The notes under the pieces are model-generated. The model saw only the letters and a list, made by a program, of their open reading frames with translations. It was not told the origin of the DNA and made no database searches. From the NCBI GenBank assembly GCA_035765415.1, contig DASTXR010000097.1, positions 186,001 through 250,000 on the forward strand: a stretch of DNA of 64,000 bases, read 5' to 3'. Made by a program: the position numbers and the translations under genes. Positions 38,045 to 47,613 of this stretch are shown here, piece after piece (position 1 is the stretch's first letter; each line of letters opens with the position of its first letter). The DNA is from CADEED01 sp035765415. Lineage in GTDB: Bacteria > Pseudomonadota > Gammaproteobacteria > Steroidobacterales > Steroidobacteraceae.

Positions 38045-38866
38045 TCAGCGTGTGATCTGTGCCATCAGCTGCCGCGCAAACGCGTAATCCGGCGCGATCA
38101 GCAGCGATCGTTCGAGCGCTTCGCGCGCGGCCACCACGTCACGCATGTCGTACAGCGCACGGCCGAGGAAGGCGTAGGCTTCGGCGGCGCCCCACTCAGG
38201 AGTGCTCGAGGCGGCGGCGCGCGCCTGCTCGAACATGACGGTGACGTTGCGCAGGTTCTTGAGCGCGGCGGCCTTGCCATCGAGGTTTTTGCCGGCGCGT
38301 TCGAACATGGCCAGCGCCTCCACCAGCCGCACGCGCGGATTCTTCGGCTCGAGTTTCACCGCCTCGTCGATGCGCGAACCGATGCGGCCGCCACCGAAAG
38401 GAATGGAGCTCATCTCGCGACCGGCGAGCGTGCAGGCCGTGGCGAGCGCATAGGCTTCGGCGCGATGCTTGCGGTTCTCGTCGGTTTCATCGAGGCCGAG
38501 CGGCACCTTCGGCAGTGCATCCACGAGCTCGTCGGCCTCGTCGCCGCAGTCGTCGATGGCGTCTTTGGCCTCGGATTTCCTGACGCCGGAGAGCACCTGC
38601 GCCAGCCGGTAGTGCGTCAGCGCGCGGAAATACCAGCGCGTGACCGCGTCGTCATCGGCCGCGGATTCCCCCTCTGCCGCGATCGGCTTCAGGGCATTGA
38701 GCACGTTGTTCAGGGCGCGCGCATCGTTGGTGTAGTACGCGTACTGAATGCGCCCTTCGATGTCGCCCCAATCCGGAGCGCCCTGCGCAAGCACCGGCGA
38801 CGCCGCGCCGGTCAACACCAGCACCAGCGCCCAGATGTTCTCCACCCGCCTCCGTGACGACATCAC
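38045..38866 (-). CDS. Exported TPR-like protein encoded with an ABC exporter
   Basis: A 273-residue protein with a signal peptide (about 1-28, ALVLVLTGAASPVLAQG). The rest is alpha-helical and TPR-like; the last unit is clear (AEAYAFLGRALYDMRDVVAAREALERSL). I do not recognise a named family. Its ATG (38864-38866) overlaps the stop of the upstream permease gene (ATGA), so it belongs to the exporter operon as its last gene. It may be a periplasmic scaffold for the exporter or its substrate. It has five cysteines and no obvious catalytic motif. Confidence 0.75.
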   Translation of the reverse strand: MMSSRRRVENIWALVLVLTGAASPVLAQGAPDWGDIEGRIQYAYYTNDARALNNVLNALKPIAAEGESAADDDAVTRWYFRALTHYRLAQVLSGVRKSEAKDAIDDCGDEADELVDALPKVPLGLDETDENRKHRAEAYALATACTLAGREMSSIPFGGGRIGSRIDEAVKLEPKNPRVRLVEALAMFERAGKNLDGKAAALKNLRNVTVMFEQARAAASSTPEWGAAEAYAFLGRALYDMRDVVAAREALERSLLIAPDYAFARQLMAQITR

Positions 38867-40071
38867 AACTCGCGCAGGCCGCTGGTGATGGGCATGCGCG
38901 CGGCGCGGATGCCAGGGAGGATGCTGGCGACGAACGTGAGCAGCAATCCGTAGATGATGCCGACGATCATCAGACCCGGCGTCACCGTGAATGCGTAGGT
39001 GATCTGGCTGAACGTCTGGAAGTTCATCGTCGAGCTCTGCATGCCGTTGAGCAGCACCAGCGCCAGCAAGCCGCCCAGCAATCCGCCCGCGGCGCCCAGC
39101 AGCAGCGCCTCGATGATGACCGAGAACACCACGGGCGCGGCGCCGAAGCCCATCGCGCGCAGCGTGGCGATTTCGCGGACGCGGCTCGCCACGGCATTGA
39201 GCATCGTATTGACCGCCGCGAAGATGGCAGCGAGACCCATCAGGATCGCGAAGAAGATGCCCGCCCCGGTGATGAGCGTCGACATCATCTCCTGCTGTTC
39301 GGCGTAGAACTGCGGTTCACGCGTCACGGCCACCTGCAGCTGCGGGTTCTTGGTCAGGTTGTCCTTGAGCTTCTTGAGCGTCGCGTCGGATTCGTCCGTG
39401 AGGCGGACGCGCACCGACTGGAAACTCGTGCCGCGATTCCACACCTGCTGCACGAGGCGCGCGTCGGCCCAGGCTTCCGACTCGGCGATGCCGCCATCGT
39501 CGCTGAAGCGTCCGACGATTTCCCAGTCCGCGTTGCCCCAGCGCACTTTCCTGCCTACCGCGATGTCCTCGTAGTTCGACGCCACGCCATCGCCGACCAT
39601 GATCTCGTTCGTGCCCTCACGCATCATGCGTCCTTCTTCGATCCTGAAGGACTTGCGCAGCAGCGGCGCCGACGGCGACACGCCGCGGAACGGCAGGTTG
39701 GCGGAATTCGCGTCGGCCTCCTTGTTCTTGAGCTTGCCCTCGGTGAGCACGTACAGCTCGGCGGAGTAAAGCGGCCTGCTCTTGTCGTCCTTCCTGATGC
39801 CCGGCGCTTCGGCGATGAGCGTGACCTGGTTGAGCCCGAATCCCGAGCTCATCTCGTTCGTCGAGCCCGAGCGCAGGATGATCGCGACATCGGGCGAGCC
39901 GGAAAGCTCGAGCGCCTGCTTGAACCCCGCCGCGATCGACAGCACTGCGATCAGCACCAGCGTGACGCCGCCGATGCCGACCACTGCGACCAGCGACGAC
40001 GCCCAGCGCTCCGGAATGTTGCGCACGTTCATCGCGGTGACGGCGCCGATCTGTGAGAAAGCGTTTGCCAT
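38863..40071 (-). CDS. ABC transporter permease, MacB/FtsX family (second permease)
   Basis: A 402-residue inner-membrane protein. It has the MacB-type plan of one N-terminal TM helix (about 23-45), a large periplasmic domain (about 50-275) and three C-terminal TM helices with the FtsX signature region (AAIFAAVNTMLNAVASRVRE, IATLRAMGFGAAPVVFSVII). The start is the ATG at 40069-40071 (MANAFSQIGAVTAMNVRNIPE). It is 10 bases after the first permease gene. The two permeases differ in sequence, suggesting a heterodimer served by one ATPase. The substrate is unknown. Confidence 0.88.
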   Translation of the reverse strand: MANAFSQIGAVTAMNVRNIPERWASSLVAVVGIGGVTLVLIAVLSIAAGFKQALELSGSPDVAIILRSGSTNEMSSGFGLNQVTLIAEAPGIRKDDKSRPLYSAELYVLTEGKLKNKEADANSANLPFRGVSPSAPLLRKSFRIEEGRMMREGTNEIMVGDGVASNYEDIAVGRKVRWGNADWEIVGRFSDDGGIAESEAWADARLVQQVWNRGTSFQSVRVRLTDESDATLKKLKDNLTKNPQLQVAVTREPQFYAEQQEMMSTLITGAGIFFAILMGLAAIFAAVNTMLNAVASRVREIATLRAMGFGAAPVVFSVIIEALLLGAAGGLLGGLLALVLLNGMQSSTMNFQTFSQITYAFTVTPGLMIVGIIYGLLLTFVASILPGIRAARMPITSGLREL

Positions 40072-40081
40072 GTACGTGTCC

Positions 40082-41242
40082 TCAGCCCTTGCGCAATGCG
40101 TCGGTGATCCGGAGCCGCATCGCGGACACCGCCGGCCACAGGCCGGTGATGACTCCCAGCGCAATCATGAGCACCAGGGCAGTGATGATCGTGCTCTGCC
40201 CGATCTCGAACACCGGGAAATACTTCTTCATGAAACTCGCCATGCCGCCCACCGCGACATAGGCCAGCCCGAACCCGATGAGTCCGCCGAGCACGGTGAG
40301 AAACACCGCCTCACCCACGATGAGCCGCAGCACGGAACCCGCGCTGAATCCCAGCGTCTTCAATACACCGATCTCGTTCGTGCGTTCGCGCACCGACTGC
40401 GCCATCGTGTTCGCGGTCACCAGCAACATCGTGAAGAACACGGCGAACACCACGGACACCAGGATCTTGCCGATGTTGCCCAGCTGCGCCATGAACTGCT
40501 TGGTGAACGCCTTCTCGGTCGCCGTCTTGGTTTCGTCGGACGAATTGGCGAACAGCGCGTCGATGCGCTTGGCCACCGCTTCGGACTGGTCAGGGTCGGA
40601 TACCTTGACGGTCATCCAGCCGATCTGGTCTTTGCCGAACATCAGCGACTCGTTGTAGTAGTCGTAGTGGAACATGGCGCTCTGGTTGTCCCAGCCCGCG
40701 CTGTTCTCCACCTTGTAGATCGCGACGATGTTGAATTCCCAGGTGTCGCTGTTGTTGGCCTTGCGGAAGATGGACGACTTGATGGGCACGCGATCGCCTT
40801 TCTTCCAGCCATAGGTCTCGGCCAGCACCTGGCCTATGACCATGCCCTGGCGGTCCCGCTGCCAGGCGGCGAACTCTTCCGGCGTGATCTTCACTTCCGG
40901 ATACACCTTGAAGAATTCGTCGACGTTCATCGGGAACACCGGGATCTGCGCTTTGCCGTCCCGGTAGACGCCGCCGAACCAGTTGAGGTGCACCACCGAG
41001 CTCACGCCTTCGACCGACTGCACCTTGCCGTAGTGCGACACCGGGAAGGAATCGATGATGGACACCTTGCTGATGGAGATGAGCCGGTCAGCACCCGTGA
41101 GGTTGACGGCCTTGCTGAGCGAGGTGCGCAACGCATCCAGCATCCCGAACATCAGGAACGCGAGGATGATGGACAACAGGGTGAAGACCAGCCGCAGCTT
41201 GCGCCGCGTGAGGTTCGCCCAGACGAATGCCAGCCAGGACAT
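40082..41242 (-). CDS. ABC transporter permease, MacB/FtsX family (first permease)
   Basis: A 386-residue inner-membrane protein with the same layout as its neighbour: one N-terminal TM helix (about 16-38), a periplasmic MacB-like domain (about 45-265) and three TM helices at the C-terminus (VVFAVFFTMLLVTANTMAQ, SVRERTNEIGVLKTLGF, then VFLTVLGGLIGFGLAYVAV). Its start codon directly follows the ATPase stop (TAAATG), so translation is probably coupled. Periplasmic Trp- and Tyr-rich loops (AGWDNQSAMFHYDYYNE) are notable. Function is export of an unknown compound or mechanotransmission rather than import. Confidence 0.9.
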   Translation of the reverse strand: MSWLAFVWANLTRRKLRLVFTLLSIILAFLMFGMLDALRTSLSKAVNLTGADRLISISKVSIIDSFPVSHYGKVQSVEGVSSVVHLNWFGGVYRDGKAQIPVFPMNVDEFFKVYPEVKITPEEFAAWQRDRQGMVIGQVLAETYGWKKGDRVPIKSSIFRKANNSDTWEFNIVAIYKVENSAGWDNQSAMFHYDYYNESLMFGKDQIGWMTVKVSDPDQSEAVAKRIDALFANSSDETKTATEKAFTKQFMAQLGNIGKILVSVVFAVFFTMLLVTANTMAQSVRERTNEIGVLKTLGFSAGSVLRLIVGEAVFLTVLGGLIGFGLAYVAVGGMASFMKKYFPVFEIGQSTIITALVLMIALGVITGLWPAVSAMRLRITDALRKG

Positions 41243-41965
<723 letters not shown>

Positions 41966-41977
41966 GTCCTCGTTGAT

Positions 41978-43207
41978 TCAGCTTGCCTTGAGCTTGACCT
42001 TGCCGCCGTCTTCCAGACCCTGCACCACCGGTGACACCAGCTCGTCGCCACTGGCGACGCCGGCGCGCACTTCGATCTTTCCGTCGTTCTCCGCGCCCAC
42101 GGTCACCGCGCGCCGTTCGACGCGTTCGTTACTAACTACCCAGACGTAGGCGTTGTCGCCCTCGCGCTGGACCGCGACGGCCGGCACGCGAATGCGCGGC
42201 CCGGCGCCGGCCGCGGACGCCGGCGTGTCGTCGAGGAAGCGCACCTTGATGCCCATGTCGGGCAGGATGCGCGATTCGAGACTGTCGAACCCGATCCTCA
42301 CCCTGACGGTTGCCTTGGTGCGATCCGCGGTCGGCACGATATTGATCACGCGCGCCGCGAGCGGCAGATCCGGATAGGCGTCGAGCGTGGCTTCCACGCG
42401 CTGGTTGGCCTTCACGCGGTTGATATACGCCTCGTTGACGTCCACCTCGATTTCGCGCGAGTCCATGTCGACGATGGTCGCGATTCCGGTGCGCGTGAAC
42501 CCGCCGCTCGACATCGGCGAGATCATCTCGCCGGGCTGCGCGTTCTTGGAAATCACCACGCCGGCGAAAGGCGCGCGCACTTCGATGTCGTCGAAATCGA
42601 TCTGCCGCATCTCGAGGCCGCTTTCGGCCACTTTCACCTGGGCCTGCGAAGCCGCGAGCCGCGCGGCGAGCGCGCTCACTTCCGCCCTGGACGCATCGAG
42701 CGCGGTCTGGCTGATGAGCTGCTGCTGGACCAGCGCCTCATTACGTTTAAGGTTGCGCTCCGCCTCGGCGAGCCGCACTTCGATTTCCGCGAGGTTGCGC
42801 TTGGACGCTTCCAGCTCACGCCGCGCCATGGTGAGCATGGTGCGCGAATTCGCCGGCTCCAGGCGCGCCAGCACCTGGCCTTCCTTCACCACCATGCCTT
42901 CTTCGATGAAGATCTCCGCGATCTTGCCCGTCACCTTCGAGGAAACCGTGGAAATGCGCCGCGCGACCACGTAACCGGAGGCGTTCAGCACCGCGTTTCC
43001 CAGACTCGGGCCACCGGATTCCGACTCGGCGACCACGGTGGTGACTTCGGTCGGCTTCGGACGCAGAAAGATGAACGCCAGCGCGGCGGCGACCACGACC
43101 ACGGCCGCGACGATGCCGACGAGCAACCCGCGGCTCATTCCGCCCCCGGACGAAGGTGCAGAACGTTCGATGCGCAACGAGCCGAGAGATTCTGTATCGA
43201 GAGGCAT
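41978..43207 (-). CDS. Periplasmic adaptor (MacA/HlyD-type membrane fusion protein)
   Basis: A 409-residue adaptor linking the ABC exporter to an outer-membrane channel. It has a short cytoplasmic tail, one TM helix (about 25-47), a split lipoyl domain (SGYVVARRISTVSSKVTGKI, then VRAPFAGVVISKNAQPGEMI), a helical hairpin coiled coil (about 118-200), a beta-barrel region and a C-terminal membrane-proximal domain. It is the first gene of a five-gene operon. No TolC-like channel gene is encoded nearby, so a genome-encoded channel elsewhere would be needed. Confidence 0.9.
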   Translation of the reverse strand: MPLDTESLGSLRIERSAPSSGGGMSRGLLVGIVAAVVVVAAALAFIFLRPKPTEVTTVVAESESGGPSLGNAVLNASGYVVARRISTVSSKVTGKIAEIFIEEGMVVKEGQVLARLEPANSRTMLTMARRELEASKRNLAEIEVRLAEAERNLKRNEALVQQQLISQTALDASRAEVSALAARLAASQAQVKVAESGLEMRQIDFDDIEVRAPFAGVVISKNAQPGEMISPMSSGGFTRTGIATIVDMDSREIEVDVNEAYINRVKANQRVEATLDAYPDLPLAARVINIVPTADRTKATVRVRIGFDSLESRILPDMGIKVRFLDDTPASAAGAGPRIRVPAVAVQREGDNAYVWVVSNERVERRAVTVGAENDGKIEVRAGVASGDELVSPVVQGLEDGGKVKLKAS

Positions 43208-43349
43208 GCGGTGTTTAAGTCCCTGAAACTATTGGCTTGCCATCAACGGGCGTGAAGATTAATGGAAATCGGATTTGCGCACATCTGTCATTTGTCATGT
43301 CCAGCAGTTGACGAATGTCGCCACTGTATATCGACAACGCAGCGGTGAA

Positions 43350-43377
43350 TTGTTCGAGTTTTGTTGCGGGTTAGAAT
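43350..43377 (+). promoter_or_regulatory. Predicted sigma70-type promoter of the NagX-like gene
   Basis: TTGTTC (43350-43355) and TAGAAT (43372-43377) are separated by 16 bases and end 23 bases before the start ATG. The same TAGAAT hexamer occurs just before acnA and, on the other strand, the DAHP synthase gene. This suggests a common -10 form in this genome, but the -35 match is weak. Confidence 0.4.
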
Positions 43378-43400
43378 CCGCCGCCCCAGAAAGGTCCGCA

Positions 43401-44567
43401 ATGGAAACAACAATAACAATACCCAGCCGCTGGGATGCACTCGACGTCCTGCGAGGGCTAACCATCATCCTCATGCTGATGAACCTCACTCCCGGCTCCT
43501 GGGAGTTCAACTATCCATTCCTGGTGCACGCCAGCTGGAAAGGCTGGACGCTCATCGACATGGTCGCGCCCGCATTCCTGTTCTGCATCGGCGCCGCCAT
43601 GCCGCTGTCACTGGAACGGCGTTCGGGCAAGGGCGATACGCGCGCAACATTGTTGCGCCACGTGCTCACGCGCGGACTTTTGTTGATTGCCATCGGCCTG
43701 TTTCTCAATCTCTATCCGCGCTTCGACTTCGCCACCTTTCGCATCCCCGGAGTCCTGCAACGCATCGGCCTGTGTTACATGCTCACGGGCGCCTTCGTGG
43801 TCCTCACGGCTCGCCAGGTCGGAGCACGCCTGGCGGTCAGCGCGAAACCGCTGGCCATCGCCGCGGTGGCGTTGCTCGTGAGCTACTGGCTGCTGCTCTA
43901 TTTCGTGCCCGTGCCGGGCTTCGGGCCCGCGCGCTTCGACGCTGTCGGAAGCTGGCCTTCGGTGATCGACCGCGCCGTCATCGGCGTCGCGCATTTCTTC
44001 CCGTACTGGCCGGTGGATGGGAAGGTGGTGTTCGATCCCGAAGGGATCCTGTCGACGTGGCCATCCTGCTTCAACGTGCTGCTCGGAGCGCTCGCCGGCC
44101 TCACCTGGTCACGCGGCATCACCGCGCGGCCGGCTGCCACGTTCATCGTCGCAGGTTCGGTGATGATGGCGCTGGCGATGTTGTTTGCGCCATTCTGCCC
44201 GCTCGTCAAGAACATCTGGACCAGCACCTTTGCGTTGTTCAGCGGCGGCTTCGCGCTCGTGGCGCTCGGCGCGCTCATGCCCGTCACGCAGGCCCCCGTG
44301 GTGCGGCCGGCATTGTGGCCGGCGCGCATCTTCGGCGAAAACCCGCTGCTCGCCTACATCCTGGTCTTCCTCGCGGCGCCGCTCATCGACGCCCAGTGGT
44401 TAGGCGCTGCGGACGCGCCGACGACGGTGCGCAACGCCGGGCAGGCCTGGTTCAGCACGCTGCTCGAGCCGCGCGCGGCGTCGCTGCTGTTCGCACTCTG
44501 CGGCATTGCTCTGATCTTCGTCATACTGCTGGTCTGCCACCGCAAGCGCTGGATTCTCAAGCTTTGA
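43401..44567 (+). CDS. NagX/HGSNAT-like multi-pass acyltransferase
   Basis: A 388-residue inner-membrane protein with about ten TM helices and the heparan-alpha-glucosaminide N-acetyltransferase (DUF1624/DUF5009) N-terminus: RWDALDVLRGLTIILMLMN, then LIDMVAPAFLFCIGAAMPL and RIPGVLQRIGLCYMLTG. Relatives include bacterial NagX, encoded with amino-sugar use genes, and human HGSNAT. The likely job is moving acetyl groups onto a sugar across the membrane. No chitin or amino-sugar genes are beside it here. The ATG 43401 has AAGG upstream; earlier in-frame codons give an unlikely N-terminus. Its TGA overlaps a possible TTG start of tatD. Confidence 0.82.
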   Translation: METTITIPSRWDALDVLRGLTIILMLMNLTPGSWEFNYPFLVHASWKGWTLIDMVAPAFLFCIGAAMPLSLERRSGKGDTRATLLRHVLTRGLLLIAIGLFLNLYPRFDFATFRIPGVLQRIGLCYMLTGAFVVLTARQVGARLAVSAKPLAIAAVALLVSYWLLLYFVPVPGFGPARFDAVGSWPSVIDRAVIGVAHFFPYWPVDGKVVFDPEGILSTWPSCFNVLLGALAGLTWSRGITARPAATFIVAGSVMMALAMLFAPFCPLVKNIWTSTFALFSGGFALVALGALMPVTQAPVVRPALWPARIFGENPLLAYILVFLAAPLIDAQWLGAADAPTTVRNAGQAWFSTLLEPRAASLLFALCGIALIFVILLVCHRKRWILKL

Positions 44568-44578
44568 ACACGCACCCC

Positions 44579-45364
44579 ATGGACCTGATCGACATCGGCG
44601 TGAATCTCGCGCACGACAGTTTCGACGCGGATCGCGACGCCATCCTGCGGCGCGCGCACGCGGCCGGCGTGGTTCAGATGGTGGTCACCGGTTCGAGCGA
44701 GGACAACACGCGCAAGGCCATCGCGATGTCGCAGGAACATCGCGGCGTCCTGTTCGCCACTGCCGGCGTGCACCCGCACCATGCCGCGGACGTCACCCCG
44801 GAAACGCTGCCCGCGCTGCAGGAACTGGCGCGCGACGCTCACGTGGTCGCGGTGGGTGAATGCGGGCTCGACTATTTTCGCGATCTTTCCCCGCGCGACC
44901 TGCAGCGCCGCGCGTTCGGCTGGCAGCTCGAGCTCGCCGCCGCCACCGGCAAGCCCGTGTTCCTGCACCAGCGCGACGCTCACGAGGATTTCATCGCCAT
45001 CCTGCGCGAGCATCGCGTCACGCGCGGTGTCGCGCATTGCTTCACCGCCGGAGAAAAAGAACGCGATGCCTACCTTGCGCTCGGCCTGCACATCGGCATC
45101 ACGGGCTGGATCAACGACGAGCGGCGCGGCCTGCCGTTGCGTGAAGTGGTGAAGGGAATTCCCGCCGAACGGCTCATGCTCGAAAGCGACGCGCCCTATC
45201 TACTGCCGCGCGACATCCGCCCCAGACTTTCCACGCGCCGCAACGAGCCCGGCTACCTGCCCTGGGTGCTGCGCGCGGTGGCGGCGGCGAGAAACGAAGA
45301 CGCCGCGCAGACCGCGCGCATCACGACGCTGAACGCGCGCCGGCTCTTTGCACTTCCGGGATAG
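44579..45364 (+). CDS. tatD: TatD family metal-dependent deoxyribonuclease
   Basis: A 261-residue TIM-barrel hydrolase. E. coli TatD is a 3'-5' exonuclease with roles in oxidative DNA damage repair. Motifs are IDIGVNLAHDSF, AGVHPHHA, AVGECGLDYFRD (Glu ligand), FLHQRDAHEDF, VAHCFTAGEKE and MLESDAPYLLPRD, together giving the metal site; the PYLLPRD form favours TatD over YcfH or YjjV. ATG 44579 is used; an in-frame TTG at 44564-44566 would overlap the upstream stop (TTGA) and add five residues. The 3' end overlaps that of the converging AraC-type gene by 44 bases. Confidence 0.92.
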   Translation: MDLIDIGVNLAHDSFDADRDAILRRAHAAGVVQMVVTGSSEDNTRKAIAMSQEHRGVLFATAGVHPHHAADVTPETLPALQELARDAHVVAVGECGLDYFRDLSPRDLQRRAFGWQLELAAATGKPVFLHQRDAHEDFIAILREHRVTRGVAHCFTAGEKERDAYLALGLHIGITGWINDERRGLPLREVVKGIPAERLMLESDAPYLLPRDIRPRLSTRRNEPGYLPWVLRAVAAARNEDAAQTARITTLNARRLFALPG

Positions 45365-46346
45365 CCCCGAACGGTGAAATGGGCGCCGGCCGGGCGCGCC
45401 AGTCGCGCCGGTAACGCGCCGGTGGCAACTCGAAGCGCCGCTTGAAGGCGCGATTGAACGCGGCTTCCGATTCATAACCCACGTCGTTGGCCACGCGTTG
45501 CACGCTGCGGCTCGTCGTGCGCAGCGCTTCGGCGCCGAGCGTGAGCCGCCAGTCCGCGAGATAACTCATGGGCGCCTGTCCCAGGTAGCGCGTGAATTTA
45601 TCGGTGAGCACCGAGCGTGACGCGCCGATCATCTGCGCGAGCTCATCGAGCGTCCAAGGATGCGCGGGCCGGTGGTGCAGCGCTGCAAGCGCGCGACCCA
45701 CGGCAGGGTCGCCCGCGCCGGCGAGCCAGCCCGTGCGCCCCTCGGGCAGGCTCAGCAGGTAACGGCGCAGCACCTCGGCGAACAATACTTCGGCCAGGTG
45801 CGCGAGGATCACGTCGCTGCCCGGCGCCCGCGCGGCGGCCTGTTCCTGCGCGTGGCGCAGCGTTTTCTCGAACCACTCCCCCGAAGCATCGGCGCGAAAA
45901 TTGGCGCACACCACGCGCGGCAGCCCTGCGAGCACCGGCTTGATGAGTTCGCTGTCGCAGGCGAGATAACCACACACCAGGCCGGTGTTCTCGCCGCCGC
46001 CGCCGAACTGGGCCAGGAACAGCTCGCCCGCCATCAGCGCCGGCATCGCCTTGTCGCCGTCGATGACCGCACCGCCGACGCCGCTGCCCATGACGTGCGC
46101 GTCGCCATGCGGAATCATCACGATGTCTCCGGCGGTGAGCGGGGTGGTCTCTTCACCCACGCGCACGTAGGCCGTGCCTTCAGTGATGTGATGAAACTCG
46201 ATGATGTGCGTGGCGCCCGGCGCGACGTACGGCAGGAACGCGCTCGACGGAGGCGCGTGCAGGCACCACGGCGCCGTGCAGCGCGATTTGTAGAACATCG
46301 CGCCCGAGAGTTTCACGGCGCGGAGCAAGGCGGAAAGAGCGTCCAT
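45321..46346 (-). CDS. AraC-family regulator with cupin sensor domain
   Basis: A 341-residue transcription regulator. The N-terminal half is a cupin (FHHITEGTAYVRVGEETTP, GDIVMIPHGDAHVMG), matching the Cupin_6 type often seen with this AraC subgroup. The C-terminal about 110 residues form the AraC helix-turn-helix pair (TLDELAQMIGASRSVLTDKF; RVANDVGYESEAAFNRAFKR). It is divergent from the methyltransferase gene with 142 bases between starts, which are probably shared control DNA. The last 15 codons overlap the tatD 3' end on the other strand. Confidence 0.88.
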   Translation of the reverse strand: MDALSALLRAVKLSGAMFYKSRCTAPWCLHAPPSSAFLPYVAPGATHIIEFHHITEGTAYVRVGEETTPLTAGDIVMIPHGDAHVMGSGVGGAVIDGDKAMPALMAGELFLAQFGGGGENTGLVCGYLACDSELIKPVLAGLPRVVCANFRADASGEWFEKTLRHAQEQAAARAPGSDVILAHLAEVLFAEVLRRYLLSLPEGRTGWLAGAGDPAVGRALAALHHRPAHPWTLDELAQMIGASRSVLTDKFTRYLGQAPMSYLADWRLTLGAEALRTTSRSVQRVANDVGYESEAAFNRAFKRRFELPPARYRRDWRARPAPISPFGAIPEVQRAGARSAS

Positions 46347-46488
46347 GGATGCGGGGCAAATTCTGCGGCAGATCGATCAAGTCCGCGAGCCACTTTGGCC
46401 GGACGATCAAGAAGTGCGGCCGGGCTGCAAATTCCGCGCGCGCCGGTCGCGGCACCATGCGCTGCTCACGAACCCGGAGGAATCCATC

Positions 46489-47562
46489 ATGCAGAACCAC
46501 CCCCCCGCCCTGATCAATGAGGAAGCACTGAACGGCCTCGTAGGTCGCGCCATCTCCGACTTTGGCGCCACTTCGCTCGCGGCGCTGGTGGTGATCGGCG
46601 ATCGTCTCGGGCTGTACCGCGTGCTCGCAACGAACGGCGCGATGACCGCAAGCGAATTGGCCGCGAAGAGCGGCACCCACGAACGTTACGTGCGCGAATG
46701 GCTCAATGCCCATGCCGCGTCGGGCTACGTGAACTATCTCGCCGACAGCGGCCGTTACCAGCTCACACCCGAACAGGCGATGTTGTTCGCCCAGGAGGAA
46801 AGTCCGGCGTTCATCGTCGGGGGCTTTCAGACCGCGCTGGCCGCTGGCCGCATCGTGGATCGCCTCACCGAAGCCTTCAAGTCCGGCGACGGCATCGGCT
46901 GGCACGAACACCATCCCGACATGTTTCCGGGCTGCGCGCGGTTCTACAAAGTGGGATATCTCAATCACCTGGTCCAGGACTGGATCCCGGCGCTCGACGG
47001 TGTCGACGCCAAGCTCAAGTCCGGCGTCCGCGTCGCCGACGTGGGCTGCGGTGTGGGTTACTCGACGCTGATCATGGCGAAGGCGTATCCGGGCTCGCAC
47101 TTCACCGGCTTCGACTACCACGACGAATCGATAGCCGCCGCCAGGCGCCATGCGCGCGAGGCCGGCCTCGCCAACGTGTCGTTCGAGATCGGACGGGCCG
47201 ACACCTACCGCGGACACTCGTACGAGTTCGTCACGGTGTTCGACGCCCTGCACGACATGGGGGATCCGGCCGCCGCCTCGCGTCACGTCCTGCGATCGCT
47301 CGCGCCCAACGGCACGTGGATGATCGTCGAGCCCTACGCCGGCGATCGCATCGAGGAGAATCTCAACCCGATCGGTCGGGCTTACTACGCGGCATCCACG
47401 CTGCTGTGCACGCCGTGCTCGTTGTCGCAGGACGGCCGCATGGGTCTCGGTGCGCAGGCCGGCGAGGCGCGGCTGCGGGCAGTGGTGACAGGCGCGGGCT
47501 TCAAGCGATTCCGCCGCGCGGCGCACTCACCGGTGAACCTGATCCTGGAAGCGAGGCCGTGA
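46489..47562 (+). CDS. SAM-dependent methyltransferase with winged-helix N-terminus
   Basis: A 357-residue class I methyltransferase of the type with an N-terminal winged-helix dimerisation region (about 20-90, SLAALVVIGDRLGLYRVL, SGTHERYVREWLNAHAASGY). The Rossmann domain has SAM motif I VADVGCGVGYSTLIMAKAYP, then FTGFDYHDESI and FVTVFDALHDMGDP. Such proteins resemble Rv2258c and small-molecule O-/N-methyltransferases; the substrate is unknown. The start ATG 46489 follows CGGAGG. The gene faces the cupin/AraC regulator and ends at a strong hairpin. Confidence 0.88.
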   Translation: MQNHPPALINEEALNGLVGRAISDFGATSLAALVVIGDRLGLYRVLATNGAMTASELAAKSGTHERYVREWLNAHAASGYVNYLADSGRYQLTPEQAMLFAQEESPAFIVGGFQTALAAGRIVDRLTEAFKSGDGIGWHEHHPDMFPGCARFYKVGYLNHLVQDWIPALDGVDAKLKSGVRVADVGCGVGYSTLIMAKAYPGSHFTGFDYHDESIAAARRHAREAGLANVSFEIGRADTYRGHSYEFVTVFDALHDMGDPAAASRHVLRSLAPNGTWMIVEPYAGDRIEENLNPIGRAYYAASTLLCTPCSLSQDGRMGLGAQAGEARLRAVVTGAGFKRFRRAAHSPVNLILEARP

Positions 47563-47564
47563 CG

Positions 47565-47599
47565 GAGCGCCGCGCCGCCGGCAACCGGCGGCGCCGCTC
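47565..47599. terminator. Strong bidirectional hairpin between methyltransferase and kinase genes
   Basis: GCGCCGCCGG (47572-47581) pairs perfectly with CCGGCGGCGC (47585-47594) around a CAA loop. The outer GAGCG (47565-47569) pairs with CGCTC (47595-47599), leaving a two-base bulge. The 15-bp GC-rich stem fills the 51-base gap between two converging stop codons and probably terminates both genes. Confidence 0.75.
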
Positions 47600-47613
47600 T
47601 AACTACCGGGGGC

